Positions 53,172 to 61,863 of a stretch of 64,000 bases of DNA are shown piece by piece; position 1 is the stretch's first letter, and each line of letters starts with the position of its first letter. Origin of the DNA: Chloroflexota bacterium (GTDB lineage: Bacteria > Chloroflexota > UBA6077 > JACCZL01). Both the position numbers and the translations under genes were made by a program. The DNA is taken from positions 1 through 64,000 of the forward strand of contig JADLFM010000223.1 of NCBI GenBank assembly GCA_020845495.1, written 5' to 3'. The notes under the pieces are model-generated. The model saw only the letters and a list, made by a program, of their open reading frames with translations, had not been told where the DNA came from and made no database searches.

Positions 53172-54344
53172 ATGACCGTCACGCCGGAGACTCGTTCCCC
53201 CCTGCCCCTGGCCGATCCCGCGTCCGCGGGCCTCGATCCCGAGCGGATCGGACGGCTCTACGAGATCGTTGCGGCACACGTCGCCGAGGGACGCTATCCC
53301 GGCGCTCAGGTCGCCTTCGCCCGCCACGGCAAGCTGCTCGCGACGCGGACCTTCGGACAGGCCAGCATCGGGCCAACGGCGCGCCAGGCGACCGACGACA
53401 CGCTCTGGTTGCTCTACTCGCAGACGAAGGTCGTCACGGCGGCCGCGATCTGGATACTGGTAGATCGGGGTGCGCTGAGCTTCTCCGACCGTATCGCCGA
53501 CCACGTCCCGGAGTTCGCCGCGCGAAGCAAGGGCGAGATCACCCTGTTCCAGGTGCTCACTCATCAGGCCGGCTACCCGAGCGCCAACGTCGACGTGGAT
53601 GCCTGGGCCGACCACGAATTGCTCCGACGCCGCGTCTCCGAGTTCGAACTGGAATGGTGGCCCGGCTCCAGGGTGCAGTACCACGGCGCGGCAGCCCACT
53701 GGACGGCGGCGGTGCTCATCGAGGCGGTGACCGGCCGGGATTATCGGACGTTCATCCGTCGGGAGCTCCTCGATCCGCTCGGTCTCTCGGACATCCAGGT
53801 CGGGGTACCGGTGGCGCTTCAGACGCGCTGTGTGGACATGCACGGCGTGATCGATGGACGCCTCACGCCGCTCGGGGCCGGGCCGGCTGCTGCGCCGCGT
53901 GAGCGGGTGAACGAGGCCAACTTCCGCGCGGCCGGCGTGCCGGGCGGCGGCGGCTACGCGACGGCCGCCTCGATGGCTGCCTTCTACCAGTTGCTGCTCG
54001 GCGACGGGACGCTTGGCGGCACCCGAGTGCTCAGCCCGCGTATGGTCCAGTTCGTCACCCGCAATCACACTGGCGACCGCCTCGACGACGCCTTCGGTAT
54101 CCCGATGCATCGAGGGCTTGGCCCGCACGTGCGTGGGGCGTCGCCGGTCATCCGTGGCCTCGGCGCCATCGCCTCGCCTCGGACGTTCGGCCACGGCGGC
54201 GCAGGCAGTTCCTATTCCTGGGGCGATCCGGATTCTGGGCTGTCGTTCAGCTACCTGACGAACTGCCGCTCCGAGGAGCCGTGGCATAGCCAGCGTCTCG
54301 ACCGAATCAGCAACCTCGCGCACGCGGCCCTGGTCGAACCGTGA
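53172..54344 (+). CDS. Beta-lactamase-fold serine hydrolase (class C-like/EstB type)
   Basis: A 390-aa hydrolase of the beta-lactamase/D-Ala-D-Ala carboxypeptidase/esterase group. The nucleophile motif is S83-Q-T-K86 (LYSQTKV); the second motif reads YHGAA, Tyr-based, instead of YxN; the third is GHGGAGSS. There is no signal peptide, so it is probably a cytoplasmic esterase rather than a true beta-lactamase. GGAGGTCCAG precedes the ATG. Its stop overlaps the next gene's GTG by 4 bp. Confidence 0.9.
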   Translation: MTVTPETRSPLPLADPASAGLDPERIGRLYEIVAAHVAEGRYPGAQVAFARHGKLLATRTFGQASIGPTARQATDDTLWLLYSQTKVVTAAAIWILVDRGALSFSDRIADHVPEFAARSKGEITLFQVLTHQAGYPSANVDVDAWADHELLRRRVSEFELEWWPGSRVQYHGAAAHWTAAVLIEAVTGRDYRTFIRRELLDPLGLSDIQVGVPVALQTRCVDMHGVIDGRLTPLGAGPAAAPRERVNEANFRAAGVPGGGGYATAASMAAFYQLLLGDGTLGGTRVLSPRMVQFVTRNHTGDRLDDAFGIPMHRGLGPHVRGASPVIRGLGAIASPRTFGHGGAGSSYSWGDPDSGLSFSYLTNCRSEEPWHSQRLDRISNLAHAALVEP

Positions 54345-54988
54345 GGGCAGGTCCGCCGAGCGAGTCGACGCGGCCGCCAAACCCGCCGACTACCGTCTCG
54401 AGCACGAACGGCTGCGCCGAGGCAGCGGCCAGGGCTGAGCGCCGGACAGGTCGATCGGTGACCGATCCAGCCTACGCCACCCACCCAGCCCGCGGCGCCG
54501 ACACCTGTGGCGTGCCCAGCATCGCCGTGGGGACGGTCGTCGCACTGATCGGCGGGCTGGCGCTGCTGGCTGCGTTCTCTATGCCCTGGTTCTCGACGCA
54601 GGGGTTGCTGCTCTCCGGCGACTTCCTGGCCCGGTTCCTCGGCAACCCCAACGACGTCCGCCGCTTTGCGCCGGGGCTGGCGGCCGATCCGTCCGAGCTT
54701 CGGCTGCTGCGCGGACTGGTGTACCTGTTCCCGGCGAGCGGTGCGCTCGCGTGCCTGCTCGCCGTGGTCACGGCGCTGTGGCGGGCGGCTCCTGGGTGGC
54801 TGGGGATGCTGCTCGCGGCGAGTGGGTTGGTGCCGCTCGTCGCGCTGCTTGGTGGGATTACCCGTTTACCGCCCGGCGCTCACCTGGAAGTCGGCCTCTG
54901 GGTCATCGGCGCGGGCGCACTGGCGACTTTACTCGGCCCGCAACTGAACCGTCTGCTCCGGCGGCAGCGGGATCTGTCATCGCTCTGA
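54341..54988 (+). CDS. Membrane protein of unknown function
   Basis: A 215-aa protein with about four TMs (about 61-83, 121-145, 149-170, 180-200). It has a Pro/Arg-rich N-terminus, an extracytoplasmic loop containing DFLARFLGNPNDVRRFAPGL, and a basic C-terminal end (NRLLRRQRDLSSL). GTG 54341 overlaps the hydrolase stop (GTGA); GTG 54458 is an alternative start that removes the low-complexity N-terminus. No family recognised. Confidence 0.6.
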   Translation: MRAGPPSESTRPPNPPTTVSSTNGCAEAAARAERRTGRSVTDPAYATHPARGADTCGVPSIAVGTVVALIGGLALLAAFSMPWFSTQGLLLSGDFLARFLGNPNDVRRFAPGLAADPSELRLLRGLVYLFPASGALACLLAVVTALWRAAPGWLGMLLAASGLVPLVALLGGITRLPPGAHLEVGLWVIGAGALATLLGPQLNRLLRRQRDLSSL

Positions 54989-55116
54989 GGGGCCTGCGGC
55001 CAGTCTGAGCGTTCGAACGACCGTCGATGGAGAGGGCGGACCGCCAATGCGCTGACGCCCTTCTCAGTGGAGACGACCACCCGCAGTACCGGGCGATCAG
55101 TCAAAGGAGTTTCGTA

Positions 55117-55650
55117 GTGACCGCTACACCCGAGGGAGCCGCCCCGCCGCGCGGCGCCTCACAAGATGAGATCGACGCGCTGGCGGGTATTGCGTCAGGC
55201 TCGCCGCTGGCTGAGCTACGGGCTCGCCGTCCGGAGGTCGTGCGGCATGCGCAGGCGAGCCACGCGGTGCTGCTCGCGCCGGATGACCCGGGAACGGTGT
55301 CGCTGCGCGAGCGCGAGATCGTCGCCGTACGTGTGGCCGCGCTCTCGGAGAGCGCCCCGCTCGTGGACGCACACAGCGAGAACCTGCGTCTGCTTGGCGT
55401 GGACGAGGAGACCGTCGCGGCGGCGACGCTCGGGGCCGGTGAGCGGCTGTCCAGGCGCGAGGCCGCTATGCTCCAGCACGCCGAACGCCTGACCCTCGAT
55501 CCCGGTTCAGCCCAATTGAAGCACGTGCAGGCGCTCGGCTCGGCGGGCCTCAGCCCCCGCGACGTCGTGACAGTCTCACAGTTGATCGCGCTGCTCAGCT
55601 TCCAGGTACGAGCGGTAGCCGCCCTGCGCGCGCTCTCGGAGGACGCATGA
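55117..55650 (+). CDS. CMD-domain protein (Avi_7170-like), lacking CxxC
   Basis: A 177-aa carboxymuconolactone-decarboxylase-fold protein. LREREIVAVRVAALSESAPLVDAHSENLRLLGVDEETV shows the AhpD helix pair, but the CxxC cysteines are replaced (SAPLVDAH), so it is probably not a peroxidase on its own. GTG 55117 has GGAG 7 nt upstream. Its stop overlaps the next CMD gene (ATGA). The pair matches the co-occurring TIGR04029/TIGR04030 families; assignment is by recall of motif and context. Confidence 0.78.
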   Translation: MTATPEGAAPPRGASQDEIDALAGIASGSPLAELRARRPEVVRHAQASHAVLLAPDDPGTVSLREREIVAVRVAALSESAPLVDAHSENLRLLGVDEETVAAATLGAGERLSRREAAMLQHAERLTLDPGSAQLKHVQALGSAGLSPRDVVTVSQLIALLSFQVRAVAALRALSEDA

Positions 55651-56237
55651 CAACCGGGCACCGACATTTCACCAGCGACGTTCTGGACTGGCGACCGTGG
55701 GTCGAGACAGTCGACGGTCCCGGCGGCACCCCTGAGCAACGGGCGCTCGTCGACGAGGTCACGCCCTCGCCGAATGGCCGATCCTATTATGCTGTCCTGG
55801 CACACGATCCCCCGGCCTTGCGCGAACGGACCGCACTCTACAACGCGATCATGTACGGCGGCGGCGGCGTGCGGCGCTCTGACCGCGAGCTTGCCGCTAT
55901 TGCCACATCGTTGACGAACGGCTGCGTCTACTGCACGTCGGTCCATGCGCGGCGCTACGCTCAGTTGACGAAAGACGACGAGACGGTCCAGCGACTCCTG
56001 GTCGAAGGTGTCGGCACCGAGCTGCCGTCTCGCGAGCGGGCCGTCGTCGATTTCGCCGTGAAGCTGACCCGGACACCCGGTCGTCTCACCGCCGCCGACA
56101 CCGGGCCACTCCGCGAGGCCGGCCTCTCGGACGCGGAGATTCTGGACGTCGCCAATGCGACCGCAATGTTCGCCTGGGCCAACCGTCTGATGCAGACACT
56201 TGGGGAGCCAGCCGAGGCGGCGGCAGAGCCTGCCTGA
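55647..56237 (+). CDS. Alkylhydroperoxidase-domain protein (Avi_7169-like), CxxC present
   Basis: AhpD-like protein of 196 aa with the full redox motif C93-V-Y-C96-T-S-V-H100 (NGCVYCTSVHARRYAQL). The preceding SDRELAAIATSLT helix and the later AGLSDAEILDVANATAMFAWANRLMQTLGEP are typical. It could reduce hydroperoxides or act as a thiol-disulfide carrier. Coupled by ATGA to the Cys-less CMD protein, suggesting a complex of the two. Confidence 0.85.
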   Translation: MTTGHRHFTSDVLDWRPWVETVDGPGGTPEQRALVDEVTPSPNGRSYYAVLAHDPPALRERTALYNAIMYGGGGVRRSDRELAAIATSLTNGCVYCTSVHARRYAQLTKDDETVQRLLVEGVGTELPSRERAVVDFAVKLTRTPGRLTAADTGPLREAGLSDAEILDVANATAMFAWANRLMQTLGEPAEAAAEPA

Positions 56238-56252
56238 GACGCCGCACGCGGG

Positions 56253-56328
56253 CCGGCCGGCGCTCGACTCACCGGCCGGCGCTCGACTCACCGGCCGGGC
56301 TTCGATTCACTGGCCGGCGCTCGACTCA
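56253..56328. repeat. Four 19-bp tandem repeats
   Basis: Four head-to-tail copies of CCGGCCGGCGCTCGACTCA (units at 56253, 56272, 56291 and 56310; units 1 and 2 identical, unit 3 with four changes) directly after the CMD gene. Non-coding minisatellite, or a stack of GC-rich inverted elements that may act as a terminator. Nothing else is seen up to 56490 except short GTATAC motifs. Confidence 0.8.
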
Positions 56329-56490
56329 CCGCATCCGGTCCCATGAGGTATACCCAGGGGCGCGGTGGGTGCTCCTCCCGATGGAGCGGTGTATACGGCT
56401 GCCTTCCATCATCCAGCAGCACCCACACCGTCTCGTGCAACAATCCTGATGTCGGGCGCGTCTCACTGGTAGGAGCGAGCGACGACCGGG

Positions 56491-57075
56491 ATGACCGACC
56501 CACAACTCGAGCTCGTGCGGCGAGCCCAGGCAGGCGATCGGGCGGCCGTCGCTGCACTGGTCGAGCAGCATCAACGCTACGTCTACAGCATCGCCATGAC
56601 GATCCTCCGAGACCCGAACGAGGCGGCGGACCTGACGCAGGATGCGTTCATCCGCGTCATGCGCTCGCTCGGGTCGTATCGGGGTGAGACGAAGTTCACG
56701 ACCTGGCTTTATCGGCTCGTCGTCAACCTCGGTATCGACCGTCTTCGGCGACGCGGCATGCACGTGGCCAGCCTGGACGACGCTGCGGCCATCATCGACG
56801 TGGCGAGCGAAAACCCGGCCGACGACGCGCCGGCCCTCATCGAGCGGGGCGAACAGGCCGAAGCGATCCGCCGGGCACTCGATCGATTGCCGGACGCTCA
56901 ACGGTTGGCGCTAACGCTACACTACTTCGAGGATCTCCGCTACGAGGATATAGCTGAGGTGATGGGGTTGCCCGTGAACACGGTGAAGAGCCACATTCGG
57001 CGCGGCAAGGAGCGGCTGGCTCGCTCCCTGCGGCCGGTGCTCGAGGGCGATCCGGTGATGGGAGGCTGCGCGTGA
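56491..57075 (+). CDS. ECF-type RNA polymerase sigma factor
   Basis: Sigma-70 family, 194 aa. Region 2 is at about 20-95: LVEQHQRYVYSIAMTILRDPNEAADLTQDAFIRVMRSLGSYRGETKFTTWLYRLVVNLGIDRLRRR. Region 4 is at about 125-180: LPDAQRLALTLHYFEDLRYEDIAEVMGLPVNTVKSHIRRGKERL. A variable linker separates them. The start has only a weak ribosome site. Its stop overlaps the following membrane-protein start (GTGA), the usual sigma/anti-sigma layout. Confidence 0.94.
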   Translation: MTDPQLELVRRAQAGDRAAVAALVEQHQRYVYSIAMTILRDPNEAADLTQDAFIRVMRSLGSYRGETKFTTWLYRLVVNLGIDRLRRRGMHVASLDDAAAIIDVASENPADDAPALIERGEQAEAIRRALDRLPDAQRLALTLHYFEDLRYEDIAEVMGLPVNTVKSHIRRGKERLARSLRPVLEGDPVMGGCA

Positions 57076-57563
57076 GCGGCTGGGAGATGCGTGAGGACCG
57101 GCTTGACGATCTTCTGCGGGATGCGCTCGTCGTCGATCCACCGCCTGCCGTTCGGGCCAGCCTGCTCGCGGCCGTGCTCGACGCCTCGGCCATGCCGGCC
57201 GCCATGCCTCTGCCCGTTCCGCTCGCCGCACCGCTGGCGCACTCGCTGGCACAGCCGAACGTCGCCCGAACACCTGATGCTCCAGGCCCGTCGCCGCTGG
57301 TCTACGCGCTGCTGGGCGCGCTCCTGGCGCTCTACCTCGGGCTGCTGACCTCGTTCGGGGGCCTGTTGGGTGATGGAAACTGGCTGGTCGTGCTGGCACA
57401 GCAGAGCGTGCTGGCAGTGGGCCTGATTGGCGGGGTGGGCAACGTACTCCTGACCGGCCTGCCTGGGATCGATCCGGAGTCGCTGGCGCCGTGGCTCGCG
57501 CTGGTGCCGGTCGTCTGGTTCTTGTTCGAACGTGACCGGGCCGAGAGCCGTTTGCGCTCATGA
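57072..57563 (+). CDS. Membrane protein, candidate anti-sigma factor
   Basis: A 163-aa protein: cytoplasmic N-terminus (MREDRLDDLLRDALVVDPPPAVRASLLAAVLDAS) followed by about three TMs (about 78-100, 108-130, 139-153). The zinc-type ZAS motif (Hx3Cx2C) is absent, but the N-terminal helices and the coupling to the sigma gene suggest an anti-sigma role. Translationally coupled on both sides (GTGA to sigma, ATGA to queuosine salvage). Confidence 0.62.
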   Translation: MSGWEMREDRLDDLLRDALVVDPPPAVRASLLAAVLDASAMPAAMPLPVPLAAPLAHSLAQPNVARTPDAPGPSPLVYALLGALLALYLGLLTSFGGLLGDGNWLVVLAQQSVLAVGLIGGVGNVLLTGLPGIDPESLAPWLALVPVVWFLFERDRAESRLRS

Positions 57564-58525
57564 CGCTCGGCGTGCTCGAATCGACCCGCACCGTCGTCGC
57601 GGGGGCGCGGCACGTCCGCATCGACGCAGACGCCGTTCGCACGGTCGCCAGCCGGCTCGTGCAGGCCGAGCTTGGAGCGCCGGCGTGGCGAGTCTGGCCG
57701 CACTGGTGGGACGACACCGAGCGCGGAGCCGACTACGTGCTCGTGCTCGACGCGCTCAACTTCTGCTTCTGGGGCGACCCCAAGTGGCGGGTCGAGTACC
57801 AGGGCAAGACGCTCGACGGCTACTGGGCGCTCGTAGCGTGCTTGCGGCGCGCCATCGACCGTGGCGTCCCACTCCTCGATCCCGACTATCTGGTGACCAT
57901 CGACGACGGGGCCGTGCGCGATCTCTTCGCCGGCGAGGGTGAGATCCCGCTGCTCGCAGCGCGTGCCGCCAACCTGCGCGAGGCCGGGCGGGGAATGCGG
58001 GCAGTCGGCGGCAGCTTCGCACCCGTGGTTGAAGCGGCTGGCGGCGACGTGGTCCGGCTTGTCGACGAGGTCGTTCGGCGCTTCCCGTCGTTCGACGACG
58101 TGGTGCCGTATGACGGCGCGGTCGTTCGCTTCTACAAGCGGGCGCAAATCCTGGTGAGCGATCTGCACGGCATCTTCGAGGGGCGAGGTCTCGGCCAGTT
58201 CGGGAACCTCGACGCGCTGACCGCCTTCGCCGACTACAAGATCCCCCAGATCCTCCGCGCCGAGGGCATCCTCGTCTACGAGCCGGCCCTGGCGACACAG
58301 GTGGATAGCTACCTTCCGATCCCGGCCGGCCACCCTGACGAGGTCGAGATCCGGGCTGCGACGATCTGGGCCTGCGAGCGGCTTCGTCAGGCGCTTGCGG
58401 AGGCGCGGGCGTCACACGGCGAGCCGCCCCTTCGAGCGTTCGAGGTCGACTGGCTGCTCTGGACGCTGGCTCAGGACCGCACGTTCAGTCGGCCGTACCA
58501 CCGGACTCGCACCGCCTTCTACTGA
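57560..58525 (+). CDS. Queuosine salvage protein (DUF2419/Qng1 family)
   Basis: Queuosine 5'-phosphate N-glycosidase family that frees queuine for reuse in tRNA. The signatures are LVLDALNFCFWGDPKWRVEYQG, GYWALVACLRRAIDRG, FPSFDDVV, FYKRAQILVSDLHG, FADYKIPQILRAEGILVY and the C-terminal FEVDWLLWTLAQD, in 321 aa, full length. The ATG overlaps the preceding stop, so the sigma operon includes it. Its 3' end overlaps the convergent cca gene by 41 bp. Whether queuine is really its substrate here is inferred from the family. Confidence 0.92.
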   Translation: MTLGVLESTRTVVAGARHVRIDADAVRTVASRLVQAELGAPAWRVWPHWWDDTERGADYVLVLDALNFCFWGDPKWRVEYQGKTLDGYWALVACLRRAIDRGVPLLDPDYLVTIDDGAVRDLFAGEGEIPLLAARAANLREAGRGMRAVGGSFAPVVEAAGGDVVRLVDEVVRRFPSFDDVVPYDGAVVRFYKRAQILVSDLHGIFEGRGLGQFGNLDALTAFADYKIPQILRAEGILVYEPALATQVDSYLPIPAGHPDEVEIRAATIWACERLRQALAEARASHGEPPLRAFEVDWLLWTLAQDRTFSRPYHRTRTAFY

Positions 58526-59927
58526 CGATAGGGGTGCTCACGGGCGCCCCATCCACCTCGGCCAACACCGTACGAGCCAGCACCTCGGCGCCGGCCTTGT
58601 CGCCGGCAGTAAGCGCCCCATCGAGCACAGCGGCGAGCAGCCGGTCCTTGACCGGCTTGATCCACGGTCCTGGCCCGCGTCCGAACAATGCCATCAACTC
58701 ATTGCCGTCGAGCGGGCTGGACAGCTTCTCGACCTCTTCACGTGCGCGGATCTCGGCGATCCGCGCACGAAGCGCCTCGACGCGGGCAGCGGCGGTTCGC
58801 TGGCGCTCGGGGCGGCGGCTCGTGACGTCGGCCGCGGAGAGCGCCAACAGGTCGTCGAGGACGTCGCCCGCCTCGCGGATGAAGCGGCGCACGGCTCCGT
58901 CAGTCCAATCGTCCTCGTAGGCGTTGGCCCGCTGATGGAGCGCGACCAGCGCCGCGACGTGCTCGATGGTGTGCTTGTCCTGCCGCAAGTCGGCCAGGAT
59001 GCGGCGCGCCATCTGTGCGCCGACGGCCTCATGTCCGTAGAAGTGGACCACGCCGTCGTCGATGCTGCGCGTGCGAGGCTTGGCGATATCGTGGAGCAGC
59101 GCGGCCCAGCGCAGGGTCAGTTCGGGCGCCGTTTTGTCGAGCACCTGGATGGTGTGGTCGTACACGTCCTTGTGGTGGTAGCTGGCGTCTTGGGTCATGC
59201 CGCGCATCGCCAGAACCTCCGGGATGATGTAGGGCATCAGACCAAGGTCGGTGAGAAGACGAATGCCCAGGCCCGGCAGCCGGCTCACCAGGATCTTGTC
59301 TATTTCCTGTGCAATCCGCTCCCGGCTGATTGTTCCGAGCATCTCGGCGTGGGCGACGATGGCGCGGCGAGTCGGCCGATCGATCTCGAACGCGAGCTGC
59401 GCGGCCAGCCGTACGCCGCGCAGCAGCCGAAGCGGATCTTCCGAGAACCGGTCCTCGGCTTTGCCGACTGTCGCGATCCGGCGTGCCCTCAGGGTGGTCT
59501 GGCCATCGAACGGGTCGACGATCGCGCCTGTACGTGGATCGAGGGCCATCGCGTTGATAGTGAAGTCGCGGCGGCTCAAGTCGCCGTCCAGCGAGTCGCC
59601 GAACTCGACCCTGGGCTTGCGCGAGCCGGGCTCATATTCCTCCGAGCGATAGGTCGTGATCTCGACCACGATCTCGCCGAAGACCCCGCCGATGGTCCCG
59701 AACTTCTCGCCGATAGTGAAGATGGAGTCGGCGCCAGCAAGACGCACCAGGCTCTTGATCTGAGGCGGGCGGGCATCGGTCGTGAAGTCAAGGTCGGACA
59801 GCGGGCGCCCGAGCAGGAGATCGCGCACCGGACCGCCCACGAGGTACAAGGAGCGGCCGGCCTGCGCAAAGGTGTCGGTGAGCGCGGAGACGGGCGGGGC
59901 ATCAAGCAATGGGTGCGAGGTCAGCAT
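58485..59927 (-). CDS. cca: CCA tRNA nucleotidyltransferase / poly(A) polymerase family protein with HD domain
   Basis: Class II nucleotidyltransferase that adds or repairs the CCA end of tRNA, 480 aa. The N-terminal head has LVGGPVRDLLLGRPLSDLDFTTDA (catalytic Asp45/Asp47), RRDFTINAMALDPRTGAIVDPFDG and DPLRLLRGVRLAAQLAFEID. A middle HD domain shows HHKDVYDHTIQVLD and AALLHDIAKPRTR. The C-terminal helical domain is followed by a basic tail. I chose ATG 59927; the frame is open to 59990 (TTG). It lies immediately downstream of tRNA-Val and converges on queuosine salvage. Confidence 0.92.
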   Translation of the reverse strand: MLTSHPLLDAPPVSALTDTFAQAGRSLYLVGGPVRDLLLGRPLSDLDFTTDARPPQIKSLVRLAGADSIFTIGEKFGTIGGVFGEIVVEITTYRSEEYEPGSRKPRVEFGDSLDGDLSRRDFTINAMALDPRTGAIVDPFDGQTTLRARRIATVGKAEDRFSEDPLRLLRGVRLAAQLAFEIDRPTRRAIVAHAEMLGTISRERIAQEIDKILVSRLPGLGIRLLTDLGLMPYIIPEVLAMRGMTQDASYHHKDVYDHTIQVLDKTAPELTLRWAALLHDIAKPRTRSIDDGVVHFYGHEAVGAQMARRILADLRQDKHTIEHVAALVALHQRANAYEDDWTDGAVRRFIREAGDVLDDLLALSAADVTSRRPERQRTAAARVEALRARIAEIRAREEVEKLSSPLDGNELMALFGRGPGPWIKPVKDRLLAAVLDGALTAGDKAGAEVLARTVLAEVDGAPVSTPIVSRRRCESGGTAD

Positions 59928-60039
59928 GGCGGCGCCATCCATCGACGGCGTGGCATGATCGGCCAACGCCAGAACGTCAAAAGCGCGCAACCGACCCCGA
60001 CGTGTCAGGAGCCGTCGCGCGCCGTCCGGTGGATTGGGG

Positions 60040-60113
60040 TGGGCAAGAGAGGACTCGAACCTCCGACCCCCACGATGTCAACGTGGTGCTCTAACCAACT
60101 GAGCTACCTGCCC
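60040..60113 (-). tRNA. tRNA-Val (GAC)
   Basis: A 74-nt cloverleaf on the minus strand. The acceptor stem is GGGCAGG/CTTGCCC with one G-T pair, D arm GCTC-AGTTGGTTA-GAGC, anticodon stem CCACG/CGTGG, loop TTGACAT with anticodon GAC at 60079-60077, and T arm with GTTCGAGT-type loop (TTCGAGT). CCA is not encoded, so the adjacent cca product would be needed to add it. Confidence 0.95.
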
Positions 60114-60124
60114 GTGTGGGGTCC

Positions 60125-60130
60125 AGTATA
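60125..60130 (-). promoter_or_regulatory. -10 box of the tRNA-Val gene
   Basis: TATACT reading leftward, 12 bp before the tRNA 5' end, a normal distance for tRNA transcription. The -35 region is weak. The rest of 60131-60411 shows no supported gene. Confidence 0.5.
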
Positions 60131-60411
60131 CTCCAGCCCGAACCGATGCGCCAGCCCAAGAGCGCCGCCGGAGCCACCTGCTTTCCATAGGCCAGTGAAC
60201 GGATCGACGCGTGATCGGTCCGAAGGTGGCGCACTCGCGATGGCTCGGGCAGGCCAGGCCGCCGGCTCCACTGGCGATGCCCTCGGCCGACCTTTCGGTG
60301 CGGGGCGGCGTCCCGATACACTAGCGCGCACACGCCCGCCGGTACCGCTGGCGGGGAGGTCAGGCGTCGTGCCCGCGAGTGTGAGGCGCCGTCTCGTGAA
60401 CAGGTGAGGGC

Positions 60412-61359
60412 ATGCTGTCGACGATCAAGCGCCGAGCCATGCGATACGCGCGTGCTGCCGGGGTGCCGGGCACGCTGAACGCCAAAGCCATCTTTCAGGA
60501 CGGTTCGGAGAAGGAACGCACCGCCTTCTACCGCGCTGGCATTGCTCGGAACCATGAAGGGTATCGCGCACGGGTCGCCTTCAAGGATACCCTCGAGGGC
60601 GACAAGGGGCAGCATGGCGTCGTGCTGCCCGAGATATCACACGACAACGGCATCATGCTGGTCCGCCCAGAGGGGCTCGCCGTTCTCGATGAAGCGCTCG
60701 TGGAGGCGCGGGAGGCGTTCAAAGGCTACGTGCCGGGCACGAACAAGCGCGACCGCGACAGCCTTCAGGGCGTGCCGCGCGCCAACCGTACCCACACCTC
60801 GGCCATCAATCGACTGGCGACGCATCCCGAAGTGCTCCGGGTGGTTTCGAATTACATGGGGATGCTGCCGGTCCTCTACCGGATCAACGTGCTGTACTCC
60901 CCGAACGACGAGGTCGTCGAAGCATCCTCGCAGTTCTTCCACCTCGATCCGGAAGACGTCATCATGACCAAGATCTTCGTCTTCGTCGAGGACGTCGATG
61001 TGGATACTGGCCCCACAACCGCCCTGCCGGCCGATAAGTCCGCGCTGGTGCGGCGCGCGATTGACTACCGCAAGGGCCGGGTCGAAGACAGCGTTGTCGA
61101 GAAGTATGGCGGGAAAGAGAACCTGGTCCAGGCGACCGGGCCGTCCGGAACGCTGGCCTTCCTCGATACCTGCCGCTGCTTCCATATGGGCAGCCGGATC
61201 GCCAGCAAGCCCCGCTACGCCATCATGATCCAATACCAGACGCCCTACGCGGCGTCCTTCGAGTTGGACGGCCCGCTGCCGACGACACCCCTTGGCCCGA
61301 TCGCGGTGCCGCCCGCCCCAACGCCCCTCGACGAGTACCTGCACGGCCTGAAGCGCTAG
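60412..61359 (+). CDS. Phytanoyl-CoA dioxygenase (PhyH)-like protein
   Basis: Probable Fe(II)/2-oxoglutarate oxygenase, 315 aa. The candidate facial triad is H-x-D in ASSQFFHLDPEDVIM with a distal His in DTCRCFHMGSRI. The following KPRYAIMIQYQTP supplies the strand with the 2-OG-binding Arg. The insert between them contains TTALPADKSALVRRAIDYRKGRV. GAGGG lies upstream of the ATG. The substrate is unknown. Single gene followed by a terminator. Confidence 0.78.
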   Translation: MLSTIKRRAMRYARAAGVPGTLNAKAIFQDGSEKERTAFYRAGIARNHEGYRARVAFKDTLEGDKGQHGVVLPEISHDNGIMLVRPEGLAVLDEALVEAREAFKGYVPGTNKRDRDSLQGVPRANRTHTSAINRLATHPEVLRVVSNYMGMLPVLYRINVLYSPNDEVVEASSQFFHLDPEDVIMTKIFVFVEDVDVDTGPTTALPADKSALVRRAIDYRKGRVEDSVVEKYGGKENLVQATGPSGTLAFLDTCRCFHMGSRIASKPRYAIMIQYQTPYAASFELDGPLPTTPLGPIAVPPAPTPLDEYLHGLKR

Positions 61360-61392
61360 CCGGCGTCCCGCCGCCGATCTGCCACGACAAGA

Positions 61393-61440
61393 CGCGCGGC
61401 CGCTGCTTCAGGGTACCGGTCCTGGAGCGGTGGCCGCGCG
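61393..61440. terminator. Terminator after the PhyH-like gene
   Basis: Inverted repeat with 9-bp perfect outer arms (CGCGCGGCC, GGCCGCGCG) and an inner partly G-U paired stem ending in CAGG/CCTG, 34 bp past the stop. Confidence 0.65.
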
Positions 61441-61863
61441 CCATTCGCGGCTCGCTCGCTCCGGCACCATCCCGCGCTTCGCGGATTCCAGAGGCGCGCT
61501 CGAAAGGGTGCGGACACCCGCCTCGCCACGCCGTGAGCCCGCGCCCGTGAGCCCGCGCCATGAGCCCGCGCCATGAGCCCGCCCGCATCGGCCGACCCGA
61601 TGTAGTCCACACGTCCTATCTTGTCTGCCTTCCCTCGCTCCCGTTGCTGGCAGTGCCTCATGTCGTCCTGCTACTGTGCCGACTGTTGACGCTCGCCGCT
61701 GACCGCCGCCACCGCCCGCCGGCGATGCGCGGCGTCAGGTATGGAGGGATGCCGAGAAGACCGACACCTGAAGACACACGCTGACACGGCTCGGACAGTG
61801 GACGGTGATCGTCGCCCGCCATGGTGACGCGGGTGACGCAGCTCCAGGGAAGGGGTGGATCGC
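61441..61863 (+). other. Leader region of the peptide ABC operon with short direct repeats
   Basis: About 420 bp without a supported gene. It contains four 13-14-bp direct repeats (GTGAGCCCGCGCC-like) at 61532-61585. I see no convincing promoter; TTGACG near 61685 has no matching -10. Confidence 0.4.

Noticed and set aside
53145..54380. 411-codon ORF opposite the beta-lactamase-fold gene
   Set aside because: The plus-strand gene has the catalytic motifs and a good ribosome site; the opposite frame has neither.
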